A DNA stretch of 64,000 nucleotides from Micrococcus sp. (GCA_029961105.1 JASBVO010000005.1:100406-164405), one strand, 5' to 3'. Counted from the first letter of the stretch, positions 40,873 through 50,635 are shown. Numbers and translations are program-made. The notes: a model not told the origin generated them from the sequence alone.

Positions 40873-41178
40873 ATGACCACCACCGCCACCCCCGCCAAGA
40901 TCGTCCTGACCGCCGCCGTCGCCAAGCTCTCCACCCTGCAGATGTTCGAGGCCCTGGAAGACCTGGACGGCCGCGCCGGCGAGTGGCTGGTGGGACTCAC
41001 CCCCGAGGAAGTCATCGTCCGGGACGAGCTGATTGACGCCATCGAGAAGCGCCACCGGCTTCAGACGGCCACGCTGGACGTGCTCTCCGAGCTGGAGACG
41101 TCCGAGCCCTTCGGTAACATCGCCTACCCCCGAGTGCTCCGGCTGGCCATGGGGCGCACCGGACAGACCATCGCCTAG
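40873..41178 (+). CDS. small prophage protein
   Basis: 101 aa; preceded by ggaaggaacccacc. Confidence 0.75.
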   Translation: MTTTATPAKIVLTAAVAKLSTLQMFEALEDLDGRAGEWLVGLTPEEVIVRDELIDAIEKRHRLQTATLDVLSELETSEPFGNIAYPRVLRLAMGRTGQTIA

Positions 41179-41190
41179 TTAGGACCAGCC

Positions 41191-41352
41191 ATGACCAACG
41201 CATACCGGACCGGGATCCTCGCCGTAGTGCTCGGGGCCGCCGTCGTCTTCACGGAGCTGCCGCCGGCATGGACCCTGGCCGGCGGAATCGCAGCCCTGGC
41301 CATCGGAGCCACCGCGCTCGTCCTGGCCCTACGGCACCCCCCGGCAGCCTGA
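41191..41352 (+). CDS. small membrane protein
   Basis: MTNAYRTGILAVVLGAAVVFTELPPAWTLAGGIAALAIGATALVLALRHPPAA; two TM-like segments. Confidence 0.6.
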   Translation: MTNAYRTGILAVVLGAAVVFTELPPAWTLAGGIAALAIGATALVLALRHPPAA

Positions 41353-41437
41353 ACACTTGCCGGCCCCTCAGCCCTGACAGCTCGGGGGGCCGGCCTGATA
41401 ACCTGACCTGACTTCGCATGAAAGAGAGCACCACCAG

Positions 41438-42118
41438 ATGAACCGCCGCGCCGCCATCACCCTCACCACCGCCGCCGTCCTCACCGGCACCGCCGCCGCC
41501 GCCGTCGTCATCCCCGCCGTGGCCGCCGACCCCGCCGGCCCCACGCCGGCCATGACCGCCACCGCCCAGGCCGTCCGCAGCACCGCCGCCGCGCTTAGCC
41601 CGGAGCAGGCCGCCGTCCTCACCGACCCGCAGGTGACCACCCTCACCGACCCCGCCGCAGCCAAGGCAGCCGCCCTGGAAGCCGGCCGGCCGGAAGAGGC
41701 ATGGGACAAGAACTGCGTGGCATGGAAGCTGCCCGCCGCCGACACCGACGCCCAGGCATGGGCCAACGACGTGGCCGGCACGTGGCTGGACGCCCACGAG
41801 GCCGGCTGCCCGGACGCCATCGAGTGGCCGCACTACTACGCCGAGACGTTCACCGCCGGCGAGCCCGGCGAAATCGTCATCACGCTGGAAGCCGGAGCCA
41901 TCGAAGACTCGTTCGTGTCCCGGTTCAGCGACAACCACCAGGGCCTACAAGCGTTCGCCGTGCTGTTCCGTGACGCCACCGAGGCCGAGCACCCCGACCT
42001 CGAAAACGTCACGGTGACCGTGGAAGGCACCGACCACGCGTGGACCCTGACCCCGGATCTCCGCGAGTCCGTGCCCTACGATGCCGAGGACGTCTCCATC
42101 GCTCACCCCATGTTCTAG
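41438..42118 (+). CDS. secreted prophage protein
   Basis: MNRRAAITLTTAAVLTGTAAAAVVIPAVAADP signal peptide; 226 aa. Confidence 0.75.
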   Translation: MNRRAAITLTTAAVLTGTAAAAVVIPAVAADPAGPTPAMTATAQAVRSTAAALSPEQAAVLTDPQVTTLTDPAAAKAAALEAGRPEEAWDKNCVAWKLPAADTDAQAWANDVAGTWLDAHEAGCPDAIEWPHYYAETFTAGEPGEIVITLEAGAIEDSFVSRFSDNHQGLQAFAVLFRDATEAEHPDLENVTVTVEGTDHAWTLTPDLRESVPYDAEDVSIAHPMF

Positions 42119-42127
42119 AAACGCCGA

Positions 42128-42169
42128 AAGGGCCCCCACCCGTGGAGAGATCCACAGGTGGGGGCCCTT
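42128..42169. terminator. bidirectional terminator between convergent modules
   Basis: AAGGGCCCCCACC...GGTGGGGGCCCTT between ORFs ending at 42118(+) and 42199(-). Confidence 0.75.
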
Positions 42170-42198
42170 CTCATGTCAGCGCCGCAGCGCCACCGGTG

Positions 42199-42627
42199 CT
42201 AGTACGAGTACCACCCGTACCGGTTCAGCCCGAGCTGAAGGCACCGGGTCAACTCCTTGACGTACGGCTCCATGTAACCTTCCCGGGAGCCCCACGGCGT
42301 GTAGTACATGCCCACCCCCGCCTGCGCGTACAGAGTCCAGAGCGTCGGATCGTCGTAACGGTTCTGACTCACGCCCCAGTTGATGTGCAGGAAGTCCAGG
42401 AACGACTGGCAGGACATGTCGCCAAACCAGCCGTCGATCAGACCGTGATACCGGTTCCCGGCCGCCATCTGCCGCTGCACGGCCTTCAGGGACTCCTTCC
42501 CGAATACCCCGTCGATCAGGGCCCAGCTTGGGTAGTGCCCGTAGTGCTGCAGGTGCCGCTGGTACGTCCGCGCCACCGGCAGATCCCAGATGCCGTCCAG
42601 CGTGAAGTTGGGTTTAGTCGTTGGCAT
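42199..42627 (-). CDS. peptidoglycan-binding-like standalone protein in lysis cassette
   Basis: IDGVFGKESLKAVQRQMAAGNRYHGLIDGWFGDMSCQSFLDFLH resembles the endolysin C-terminus. Confidence 0.65.
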   Translation of the reverse strand: MPTTKPNFTLDGIWDLPVARTYQRHLQHYGHYPSWALIDGVFGKESLKAVQRQMAAGNRYHGLIDGWFGDMSCQSFLDFLHINWGVSQNRYDDPTLWTLYAQAGVGMYYTPWGSREGYMEPYVKELTRCLQLGLNRYGWYSY

Positions 42628-42690
42628 GTATCCACCTATTCCGGGGCAGCGCCCCATTGTTGTGCGACCGCCGGCCGGCGGCCGCTGTCC

Positions 42691-43023
42691 TCATTCGCCC
42701 GTCATGCCGGGGGAATCTCGGGGGGCCGGCGGGGCCCCGGCCGCCAGCCCGAAGTGCGCCAGCCACCGGTTCACCCGGGGAATGGCCATGATCCGCGTGA
42801 CCGCGCCGGCCAGCCCGGCAGTGAAGACCACCGCGCCGCCCAGCCACAGCCGGATCCCCTCGGGGAGCGCGCCGCCCAGCTCGTCCTCGAAGATCCGCAG
42901 GATCTCCGGCAGGATCACGACCAGCACCAGCCCGGCACCGATCACGTCCGCCACGATGGTCCGCGCCGCAGCCCGCCCCGGCTCCTGTACCTGCGTCGGC
43001 TCGTACTTGCTCACAGTCGCCAT
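42691..43023 (-). CDS. putative holin
   Basis: 110 aa, two TM-like segments, located by the endolysin. Confidence 0.65.
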   Translation of the reverse strand: MATVSKYEPTQVQEPGRAAARTIVADVIGAGLVLVVILPEILRIFEDELGGALPEGIRLWLGGAVVFTAGLAGAVTRIMAIPRVNRWLAHFGLAAGAPPAPRDSPGMTGE

Positions 43024-43041
43024 GTCTCTCTCTCCGCTCTG

Positions 43042-43926
43042 TCAGTCCAGAAACTGGATCTGGTAGTTCAGGTATCGCTTCTCGCCCTTGACCGTCAGGG
43101 GCCCGCGCTGGCCATCGCTGAAGCCGTCGTAGAACCGGCCATTGGCGTCTTCCCGGTCGTAGAGGAACCGCTGCAGCGCCTTGACGGACTCACGGCCCAT
43201 CACGCCGTCGTGCCGGAACTTCTCCAGGTCGTAGTAGGGCCGGCCCGTGCGCGGATCCTGCAGCGTGTTGAGCCACGCCTGCAGGTTCCGGCCCAGATCA
43301 CCGTCCGTGAAGCCGACCCGGCGCATCAGCTCCACCCACGCGTCATGCCAGCTCTGCGTCTTCTTCCCGTCCACCGGCAGCGGCTCGTTAGGCCATTCCG
43401 TCTTCGTCTGGACGGCCGCCGACGCGTCCTGCTCGACGGTCCGGCGCGTCCGGCGCGAGTGCTCAGCGTTGACGTCCCGGACCAGCTTGGACAGTCGATC
43501 CCCGTACCTGCCGGGGCACGCCGTCGCCTTCCAGTCCGAGTGCCGGAAGTACCGCAGCGACCCGTGCCGCTCTTCCAGGTCCGCGCACAGTTCCACCAGC
43601 GTCCGCCAGTCCGCGCCGCTCATCTCCGGCCGGCACTCGATCCCGATGGTGGTCCCGTTGCCGTCCCGGTTGCCGGAGTGCCACGTGGCCCGGAAGTCGT
43701 CTTCAAGCTGCGTCACGCGGCCGGCCGACGTCACGTAGTGCGCGCTCGAGTTTTCGTTCTCCACGCCGCCGTTCTCGCCCCGCAGCCACCGCACCACGCC
43801 GTCGTGACTCTGCCCGTCCGCGCCCCAGTGATGGATCGTGACCCCGACCGGCTTTTCAGCCGCGCCGTAGTGCGCCCGCGAGCTGCTGTTACTGGTCTGC
43901 AGGTACTCATACTCGTAGTTGCTCAT
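43042..43926 (-). CDS. endolysin: N-acetylmuramoyl-L-alanine amidase (PGRP/amidase_2-like)
   Basis: GVTIHHWGADG...GTTIGIECRPEM...HSDWKATACPGRYGDRL; C-terminal DGVMGRESVKALQRFL. Confidence 0.88.
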   Translation of the reverse strand: MSNYEYEYLQTSNSSSRAHYGAAEKPVGVTIHHWGADGQSHDGVVRWLRGENGGVENENSSAHYVTSAGRVTQLEDDFRATWHSGNRDGNGTTIGIECRPEMSGADWRTLVELCADLEERHGSLRYFRHSDWKATACPGRYGDRLSKLVRDVNAEHSRRTRRTVEQDASAAVQTKTEWPNEPLPVDGKKTQSWHDAWVELMRRVGFTDGDLGRNLQAWLNTLQDPRTGRPYYDLEKFRHDGVMGRESVKALQRFLYDREDANGRFYDGFSDGQRGPLTVKGEKRYLNYQIQFLD

Positions 43927-43928
43927 GG

Positions 43929-44330
43929 TTACCCTTCTCCCTTGTTGTCTTCTTGTTCCCCCGAGCCCCGGCCCGGAAAGCCATCCCCGAAATGCGAGTG
44001 AAGATCCCGCGCCATCGCCATCAGCCCGCCGGCCTCCGTGATGTGCGCGTGCAGCGCGTCCCGGATCCCGTCCACGTCATCGCGCAGCAGCGTGTCGTGA
44101 TCGTTCTGGACGTGGAGCTGGACCTTCCCCAGCCGGTCCTCCAGGGACCGGACGCGCTCCATCAGCCCCGGGACCGCCGGGAACCCCGGCCGCGCCGGCT
44201 CCCCGGCCACGTCGTCCACGAACCGCGAGAACTTGCGCAGCGCCGGCCAGAGCTTCAGCGCCAGCCACGCCACTACTGCCGCCAGCGCCAGAACCACGCC
44301 CGTCGCTGCGATCACCACCGGATCCGTCAT
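43929..44330 (-). CDS. small membrane/coiled-coil protein in lysis cassette
   Basis: MTDPVVIAATGVVLALAAVVAWLALKLWPALRKF then VRSLEDRLGKVQLHVQND. Confidence 0.6.
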   Translation of the reverse strand: MTDPVVIAATGVVLALAAVVAWLALKLWPALRKFSRFVDDVAGEPARPGFPAVPGLMERVRSLEDRLGKVQLHVQNDHDTLLRDDVDGIRDALHAHITEAGGLMAMARDLHSHFGDGFPGRGSGEQEDNKGEG

Positions 44331-44355
44331 GCTTGCCCCCCCTAGGCACAGCAAA

Positions 44356-44382
44356 GGGCCCCCGATGTGCGCTCGGGGGCCC
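44356..44382 (-). terminator. GC hairpin containing CTCGGGGG word
   Basis: GGGCCCCCGA-tgtgcgc-TCGGGGGCCC. Confidence 0.55.
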
Positions 44383-44411
44383 CTCGTCGTTGTTTCGTTG
44401 TTGTGCGACTG

Positions 44412-46487
44412 CTAGACGTTCAGCCGCTTAGTTTCCGGTGGCAGCTCGCCGCCCTCCAGGATCTCCCAGAACCGGACGTCCTCCTGCCCGAGCGACCACA
44501 GCGCGATCCCGGCCAGCCCCCAGTCATGGACGGCCCGGCCGCGCCAATGCGTCAGCGTCTCCGCGTCGGAGAAGTAGGCCATGCTGGACCCGTCCCGGTC
44601 CACCACCATCAGCCGGCCCGTCCAGACGTCGTGATCGACCGGCCGCAGCGTCACCAGCGTGTCCCGGCCGGCCGTGATCGGAATGTCCTTCCAATGGTGG
44701 TAGACCCAATCCTGCGAAACCGTCTCGCTCCGCGTCTCGTCCTCGTCCACGTCCGCCAGCGGCCGGAACCGGTTGTACTCGTCCCAGGACACCCCGGAAC
44801 GAGGGATCCGCCCGATCACCTTCCGCTGCCCGTTCATGGCCACCTCGACCGCTTCCCGAGGCTGGTAGAGCCACCCGTCCCCGAGGTAGAGATGATCCAG
44901 CCACGCCGTCCCCGTCGCCCATATGTCCGAGAGCCCATCGAACTCTGGAGTGACGGACGCCTGAAGAACTCGGGGCATACGCGTCTCCGTGGTGCCGAAG
45001 TAGACCCGCGCCGAGCCCTCCCGCACCCGTAGGCCGATGACCGCCCGGCCCGCCTGCGCCGCCGCGCCGACCGGCCGCGACGTCACCCACGTCTGCGCCA
45101 GGATCGTCGTCCCCTGCCGCAGCCGGAGCTGCCCGTCGTTGGACAGGTCCGCCGTGATCCCGTGGACCGTCACTCCGACCCGGCCAGCCGTAGCGAACTG
45201 GAAGCGCACCTGCGAGTAGAGCGCCCGCTGCTCGAAGTTGTGCCGATACCGAAGCCGGCCGGTCCCCCGGTACTGCGTGTAGCGGTCCGTGATCTGCTCG
45301 TGCTTCCATGACCCGTCCGGCTGCTCGTAGACGTTCCGGAGCTGCGTGGCGTCGTTGGCGTAGTCGTCAATGATCGTGGCCGCGACCGGATCACGCTGCA
45401 GCATCTCCAGCGTCAGCGTGTGCCCGCGCTTGGGCCCCACTTCCCGGCCGTTGTTGTCGATCACCGGGGCCGCGTTCACGACGTACTCTGCCCGTGACGT
45501 CCCCACACTGTTGTCCGCCACGGACCAGATCGGGGCCCCGGCCGGCCGGCCGTACCGGACCAGATAATCTCGCTCGTTGAACGTGCCGAAGTTGACCCCG
45601 ACCGCTGCCGAATACTGGAACGGATACCGCCAGTCGTAGCAGTCCGAGATCCCCCAGAGCGTCCGGCTGCCCTTGTCCCGGTACGTCAGCCAGCCGACGT
45701 GATGGTGGTCCGAGTCCCAGGGGGTAACGCCCGTGAACATCTGCCACGCCGCGTAGTAGGTGCCCGAGACGCCGCGATAGGCCCCGGGATAGTAGTCATG
45801 GATCCGCCAGAACCGGCCGTAGCACGGCAGGCCCATGGATAGCTTGCTCGGGGGTATCTGGGACGCCGCCCACGCGTAGACGTCTTCAAGCCACCAGCCC
45901 GGAGAGATCGGGCCCGGAGAGGATCCGCCCCACGCGAAGTCGTAGGACATGACCGAGACGTGATCCAGGATCTCACCGAGCTGCCGATACCGGACCCAGT
46001 GTTCCCCGCCGATAGAGCCGTCGATGGTCAGCGGAGGCAGCGCCCCGGACGCCTTCCGCCCGAGCGCGTGCGCCCGGTCCGCGACCTCCCGGAAGACCTG
46101 CTCGGACGCGTCCGGATCCCCGCTGTGCCCCAGCTCCAGATCGACGTCCACGCCGTAGAGATAGGGGTACTTCTCGAACATCTCCGACTGGACCTGATCG
46201 GCCAGCCGGGCCCGCGCCGCCGAGTTGTGCCGCAGCGATTCCCAGATGTCGAAGGCCGAGTCGTTAGGATCGTCCATGTTGCGGAAGCAGCCCCAGAACC
46301 GAATGTGTGGCCACTTGGCCCGGTACTCGTCCAGCAGCGACGGATTGAACGTCTCCCGCAGATCCCCGTTGATGTTCACCGACCACGCGAACAGCGACAC
46401 GTCCGTGAGTCGGTCCCCGAACCGGTCCAGCACTTCACGGATCCGCTCGTTCCACATGTGCCCGGTCCAGACCCATACCCCAGCCAT
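44412..46487 (-). CDS. tail-associated protein with GH18-like TIM-barrel
   Basis: YGVDVDLELG (DxDxE), ILDHVSVMSYDFAW, C-terminal YFSDAETLTHWRGRAVHDWGLAGIALWSLGQEDVRFWEIL. Confidence 0.75.
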   Translation of the reverse strand: MAGVWVWTGHMWNERIREVLDRFGDRLTDVSLFAWSVNINGDLRETFNPSLLDEYRAKWPHIRFWGCFRNMDDPNDSAFDIWESLRHNSAARARLADQVQSEMFEKYPYLYGVDVDLELGHSGDPDASEQVFREVADRAHALGRKASGALPPLTIDGSIGGEHWVRYRQLGEILDHVSVMSYDFAWGGSSPGPISPGWWLEDVYAWAASQIPPSKLSMGLPCYGRFWRIHDYYPGAYRGVSGTYYAAWQMFTGVTPWDSDHHHVGWLTYRDKGSRTLWGISDCYDWRYPFQYSAAVGVNFGTFNERDYLVRYGRPAGAPIWSVADNSVGTSRAEYVVNAAPVIDNNGREVGPKRGHTLTLEMLQRDPVAATIIDDYANDATQLRNVYEQPDGSWKHEQITDRYTQYRGTGRLRYRHNFEQRALYSQVRFQFATAGRVGVTVHGITADLSNDGQLRLRQGTTILAQTWVTSRPVGAAAQAGRAVIGLRVREGSARVYFGTTETRMPRVLQASVTPEFDGLSDIWATGTAWLDHLYLGDGWLYQPREAVEVAMNGQRKVIGRIPRSGVSWDEYNRFRPLADVDEDETRSETVSQDWVYHHWKDIPITAGRDTLVTLRPVDHDVWTGRLMVVDRDGSSMAYFSDAETLTHWRGRAVHDWGLAGIALWSLGQEDVRFWEILEGGELPPETKRLNV

Positions 46488-46960
46488 CAGTCCCCCATCT
46501 CGTCCCACTGCACGCGCATGTGCGCCCGGTCGTCCAGCTTGCACGGCAGCCACAGGTCCGCCCGCTCCGTCACCATCGGGGCCCGGCCCCAGCCCTGCGT
46601 GGCCGTGCCGGCCCGGCCATCGACTACGGCCGTGCCCTGCACGTTCCCGAATCGGAACGATCCCACGCGCACGTTCCCCTGGCCCCGGACCTGCACCCGC
46701 ACCGGGGCCGCCCGGTCACCGTTGGCCAGCGCCACGACCTCCAGCCCCTCGTGGATGACCCCGTTTCGGTACTGCCGGCCGCCGCCGGCCCGCACCCCCA
46801 GCTCTTGGACGCTCGGGGTGGGGCCGGTCGTCAGCTTGCCCTGCTGGAGCTGCACGTCCGTGATCTCCAGACTGGCCCCGGCCGGAATCCCGTCCGCCTT
46901 GACCCGCACCGTCAGGCCGGCCACGCGCTTCCGCGCCCAGATAGGGAGCTGCAGTCGCAC
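46487..46960 (-). CDS. minor tail protein
   Basis: 157 aa between GH18-like and Gp37-like tail genes. Confidence 0.55.
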   Translation of the reverse strand: MRLQLPIWARKRVAGLTVRVKADGIPAGASLEITDVQLQQGKLTTGPTPSVQELGVRAGGGRQYRNGVIHEGLEVVALANGDRAAPVRVQVRGQGNVRVGSFRFGNVQGTAVVDGRAGTATQGWGRAPMVTERADLWLPCKLDDRAHMRVQWDEMGD

Positions 46961-46975
46961 CGCGTCCCCCTTCCG

Positions 46976-47158
46976 TCAGGCCGAGATCCCGGCCACCCAT
47001 GGCAGTTCCGTAGTGTGCGGCAGCCACCCGGACAGCGTGCCGCCCGGCTGCAGCATCAGATCCGACACCTGCACCGACGCGCCCGAGGGTAGGGCCCGGA
47101 CCCGGACTCGAAGCCGGATCCGAGCCACGCGCCCGTTGACTCTGACCACACCGTTCAC
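46976..47158 (-). CDS. small minor tail-region protein
   Basis: 60 aa; position only. Confidence 0.45.
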   Translation of the reverse strand: MNGVVRVNGRVARIRLRVRVRALPSGASVQVSDLMLQPGGTLSGWLPHTTELPWVAGISA

Positions 47159-47171
47159 GGCACGCCCCCTA

Positions 47172-49853
47172 TCACGACAGGTTCAGCTCGACCGTTTCCG
47201 TCTCGCCGTCCTCGTACTCGATGACCGCTTCCACCGTGAGCTGCGGAACCCACCCGGCCGGCCCGTCCTGCTCTACTTCCATGCTGAAGGCATACGCGTC
47301 CCGGTTGTCCGGCTGGACCGTCTGTTCGATCCACCGTTCCCCCGAGCCGGCGAACCGCACCGCGTAGTCCCCCGTGCCGATCTGCGACTCGACCACCGTG
47401 GCCCCGTTGTACGCCCAATGGCCCAGCCCGTTGTCAAACCGGCCATTCTTCAGCAGGTTGAACGGCACCAGATCGAACGTCTCGACCTCCGAGCCCGTCT
47501 GCAGCGTGCCGGCGTCCGTGGACTCCGAACCGCTGCCGACCTCCCGCAGCTTGGCCGAGAGCGTCACTTCCGACGCCCACGGACGCACCAGGTCATACTC
47601 CAGCTTCACGATCCGCTGAGAGACCGCCTCGATCCCCACTTCCGGATCCACGACCGTCACCCGGTCCCCGACGTCGAACCGGTCCAGCTCTTCCCCGGTG
47701 ACCGATGACAGGTCATTGACCGTCACTTCATAGGAATAGGCCGGCCGGCTCCGCGCCGCCAGCGTGGCCTTGGCCATGGCCAGCATGGTCTGTGGAGCCG
47801 TGCCGGCCTTGAAGTCGTAGACGGCCTCCTTGACTTCACTCGTGAAGCTGAAGTCCTCCAGGTACGGCTTGCCGCCGTTGACTGACTCGATCCCGAGCCC
47901 GTCCGCGTTGCGCGGCCGGATCCGCGTCACCAGGGAAGTTGAGTCCACGACCCGCTTAGACTCCGTGAGCCCCCGCGAGTGGAAGAACGCCACGCCGTTG
48001 TCCCGGCCCGACTGCTGCACCAGCGACACCCGCCGGCCCTTGTTGTCGAAGACCAGATCCCCGCCGTAGACCTCCTGCACCGTGCGCAGCAGCTCTAGCG
48101 GATTACTGTCCTCCGCCTCGAAGGACCGCCGGCCGGCCACGTTGGCCACGCCCACCGTCCAGCCGGTGCCGGCCAGCGCGGCTTCCATGACCGTGCCGGC
48201 GGCCGCTTGGTTCCACGTCCGGCCGGCGACCTGCCCGTCCGTGGCCAGCTCGTAGAACTCCGCTTCCGCGTAGACCTCCAGCGTCTTCTCCGAGCCCTTC
48301 CGGCTCGTCGTGACGCGCCGGATCGTCCACTCATCGCCAGCGGCCTCCACTATGCGCTCGTTCTGGATCAGCCCGGCGTGCTTGTGCTGCGCCGGCAGCG
48401 CGAACTCCAGCGTTTCCACGCCGTTGATCTCCTTGGTGATGACCGCCGCCAGCGGATCCGTGATGACCTCCGCCGGCCCCTCGTCGTCCCACAGCACCAG
48501 CGGCGCGTGCGGATAGCTCGGGGGTGCCGGCGGATCCCAGCTCCGAGCCACCACGGCGACGTCGAAGACCTGCGAGGCCCGCCGGCCGTACCGGTCCACC
48601 ACTGCCAGCGCCACGGAGCCCGTGTCGATCTCGAAGCCGGATTCCAGCACCAGCTCCGAACCCTCCACGGACACGCCCACGAACGGAACGCCGACGACCT
48701 CCCACGAGGCCCCGTCCGAGGTGACGTCCAGCGGGATCCGCTTGACCTCACCCTGCGCGAGCACCACGGCCGGGATCGGGCCCAGCTCGGGGGGTGGCGT
48801 GGATGGGAACGTGACCGTGACGCCGGAGAACAGCTCCCCGGCCTCCAGTGGCACCGTCCAGCGCATCAGCCCGTCGAAGACCTCCGGCAGCGCCTCCGGA
48901 TCCGCCTCCGTCCACGTAGTGCCGCCGTCCGTGGACAGGTACGGCACCGCCCCCAGGGGAGCATCCTCCACGATGGGCTGGTAGCTCCACGACAGCGCCT
49001 CCGCGCCCGTCGTCAGCTCCGTGCCCGCGACCGCCTGCACCGACGCGTCCGTGACCTGCAGCGCGTCCACGCGCAGCTCGTCCTGGCCGTTGGCCCACAC
49101 GCTGCGCGCCAGCTCGTCCGCGAACGCCTCCACGGAGAAGTCGGGGGCCGGATGAGCCACCAGCACCTCGTCAAAGAGGCCGCCTTCCCAGTAGCCGGCA
49201 TGGCGCAGCGAGAAGACGTCCAGCGCCGCCGTGCTGGCCGTGTTCGGGGTGCCCGTGAAGGTCCGCACCGGGCCCGCCCACGACTCCCCAGACGCCCGGT
49301 TGACCGTGAAGAGCTGGGACGTCTTGGCGTCCAGGTCCACGGCCATGCCGATGAACCGCCATCCTCGAGAACCGGCCCACGGCTCGTCCTCGTACGCGTC
49401 CAGCAGCAGCGACCCGTCCGCCCCGTAGATCTGCTGACGGGGCCGGCCGGACGACTGCGCCGACGACAGGTAGATGAACGGACTAGTGGCCCGAGTGTCC
49501 AGCAGCGGGTTGAACGCCTGCGCGTAGTTCTGCTGCACCCACAGGCCCACCAGCAGCCGGCCCGACGTCGGCCACAGCCCCGGGAAGTGATCCAGCGTGA
49601 CCCGGCCCTGCTCATTGGCCGGATTGAGCCCGTTGACCTGCATCCGGAAGCCCATGGCCCCCGGACTGGCCCCCCAGTAGATGCCGGCCCCCGTGTCCGT
49701 GACGTACCGCCAGCGCCGGGACGTGTCCACCGCGTCCGCGTACTGGCCATCGGCCACGTTCAGCACCCGGTTCAGCGCCACCGGATTCAGCCCCGGGAAC
49801 GTCTGCGGGATCTCTCCCGACCATGCGAAACGCGTATCCCACAGACGTGCCAT
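47172..49853 (-). CDS. large minor tail protein (LamG-like N-terminus, Gp37/prophage tail endopeptidase-like middle)
   Basis: 893 aa; ITKEINGVETLEFALPAQHKHAGLIQNERIVEAAGDEWTIRRV. Confidence 0.8.
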   Translation of the reverse strand: MARLWDTRFAWSGEIPQTFPGLNPVALNRVLNVADGQYADAVDTSRRWRYVTDTGAGIYWGASPGAMGFRMQVNGLNPANEQGRVTLDHFPGLWPTSGRLLVGLWVQQNYAQAFNPLLDTRATSPFIYLSSAQSSGRPRQQIYGADGSLLLDAYEDEPWAGSRGWRFIGMAVDLDAKTSQLFTVNRASGESWAGPVRTFTGTPNTASTAALDVFSLRHAGYWEGGLFDEVLVAHPAPDFSVEAFADELARSVWANGQDELRVDALQVTDASVQAVAGTELTTGAEALSWSYQPIVEDAPLGAVPYLSTDGGTTWTEADPEALPEVFDGLMRWTVPLEAGELFSGVTVTFPSTPPPELGPIPAVVLAQGEVKRIPLDVTSDGASWEVVGVPFVGVSVEGSELVLESGFEIDTGSVALAVVDRYGRRASQVFDVAVVARSWDPPAPPSYPHAPLVLWDDEGPAEVITDPLAAVITKEINGVETLEFALPAQHKHAGLIQNERIVEAAGDEWTIRRVTTSRKGSEKTLEVYAEAEFYELATDGQVAGRTWNQAAAGTVMEAALAGTGWTVGVANVAGRRSFEAEDSNPLELLRTVQEVYGGDLVFDNKGRRVSLVQQSGRDNGVAFFHSRGLTESKRVVDSTSLVTRIRPRNADGLGIESVNGGKPYLEDFSFTSEVKEAVYDFKAGTAPQTMLAMAKATLAARSRPAYSYEVTVNDLSSVTGEELDRFDVGDRVTVVDPEVGIEAVSQRIVKLEYDLVRPWASEVTLSAKLREVGSGSESTDAGTLQTGSEVETFDLVPFNLLKNGRFDNGLGHWAYNGATVVESQIGTGDYAVRFAGSGERWIEQTVQPDNRDAYAFSMEVEQDGPAGWVPQLTVEAVIEYEDGETETVELNLS

Positions 49854-49855
49854 CG

Positions 49856-50635
49856 TCAGATCCTCCTAGCGTTGGGGTAGAACAGCGCGCCACCAGTCGG
49901 GGCCGGCGTCACGCTGACAGTGACCGTCTCTCCGTGCTTCAGCTCCGGCCGGTCGTAGTTACTCATGCGGCCCACGGCCGAAGCCAGCCGGACCCCGGAC
50001 GCGTCCGTGACCGAGAACATCATCCGATCCCAGTCCAGGTCCACGACCCGGCCGGCCGGCAGCCCGCCGCCGTCGATGCTCACCGAGAAGTCCCCGATGG
50101 ACACCACCCACGGCCCGGCCGAGCCATCCACCTCGAAGAGCAGTCGGGGGTAGGCCGACGTGTTGCCGGCGTCCAGAGTGAACGCCAGCGACGGATCCGC
50201 GACCACATAGGCCGGCTCAATCTCCCGAGCCGATGGGTCCGCCTGCGTCTCCAGCGCGACCTCCGCCCGGAGCCGGAAGCCCAGCCCCCGGGCCCAGCCG
50301 TAGCGGCCCCAGTTGATTTCCTCCGCCACCAGCACGTCCGGCCATTCCCAGCCGGCGTCCGCCTCGACCGTGAGTGCTCGGGGGCCCCGCGAGGGATCCA
50401 GCAGCCCCACGAACGCATCCCGCCGAGCGAACGCCTCCGCCGGCGTGGACCCTTCCACCAGCACGTCGAAGACGAACCGCGACACCCGCCGAGACGACCC
50501 GCCGAAGAACCGGCCGTCCCGACCCGGAATGTCCGTGCTGTCCACTTCCAGCCCGCCGAGCGACGGCCACTCCGTCAGAGTGGCCGTCACCCCCGCGAGC
50601 GTTTCGGTGCTCACACCGCCCAGAGTGAAACTCAC
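49856..50635 (-). CDS. distal tail protein
   Basis: [28 protein letters not shown]; follows the tape measure gene. Confidence 0.78.
   Translation of the reverse strand: MSFTLGGVSTETLAGVTATLTEWPSLGGLEVDSTDIPGRDGRFFGGSSRRVSRFVFDVLVEGSTPAEAFARRDAFVGLLDPSRGPRALTVEADAGWEWPDVLVAEEINWGRYGWARGLGFRLRAEVALETQADPSAREIEPAYVVADPSLAFTLDAGNTSAYPRLLFEVDGSAGPWVVSIGDFSVSIDGGGLPAGRVVDLDWDRMMFSVTDASGVRLASAVGRMSNYDRPELKHGETVTVSVTPAPTGGALFYPNARRI

Noticed and set aside
48207-49880. 557-aa plus-strand ORF within the tail region
   Set aside because: Antisense to the 893-aa minor tail protein; no recognisable motifs.
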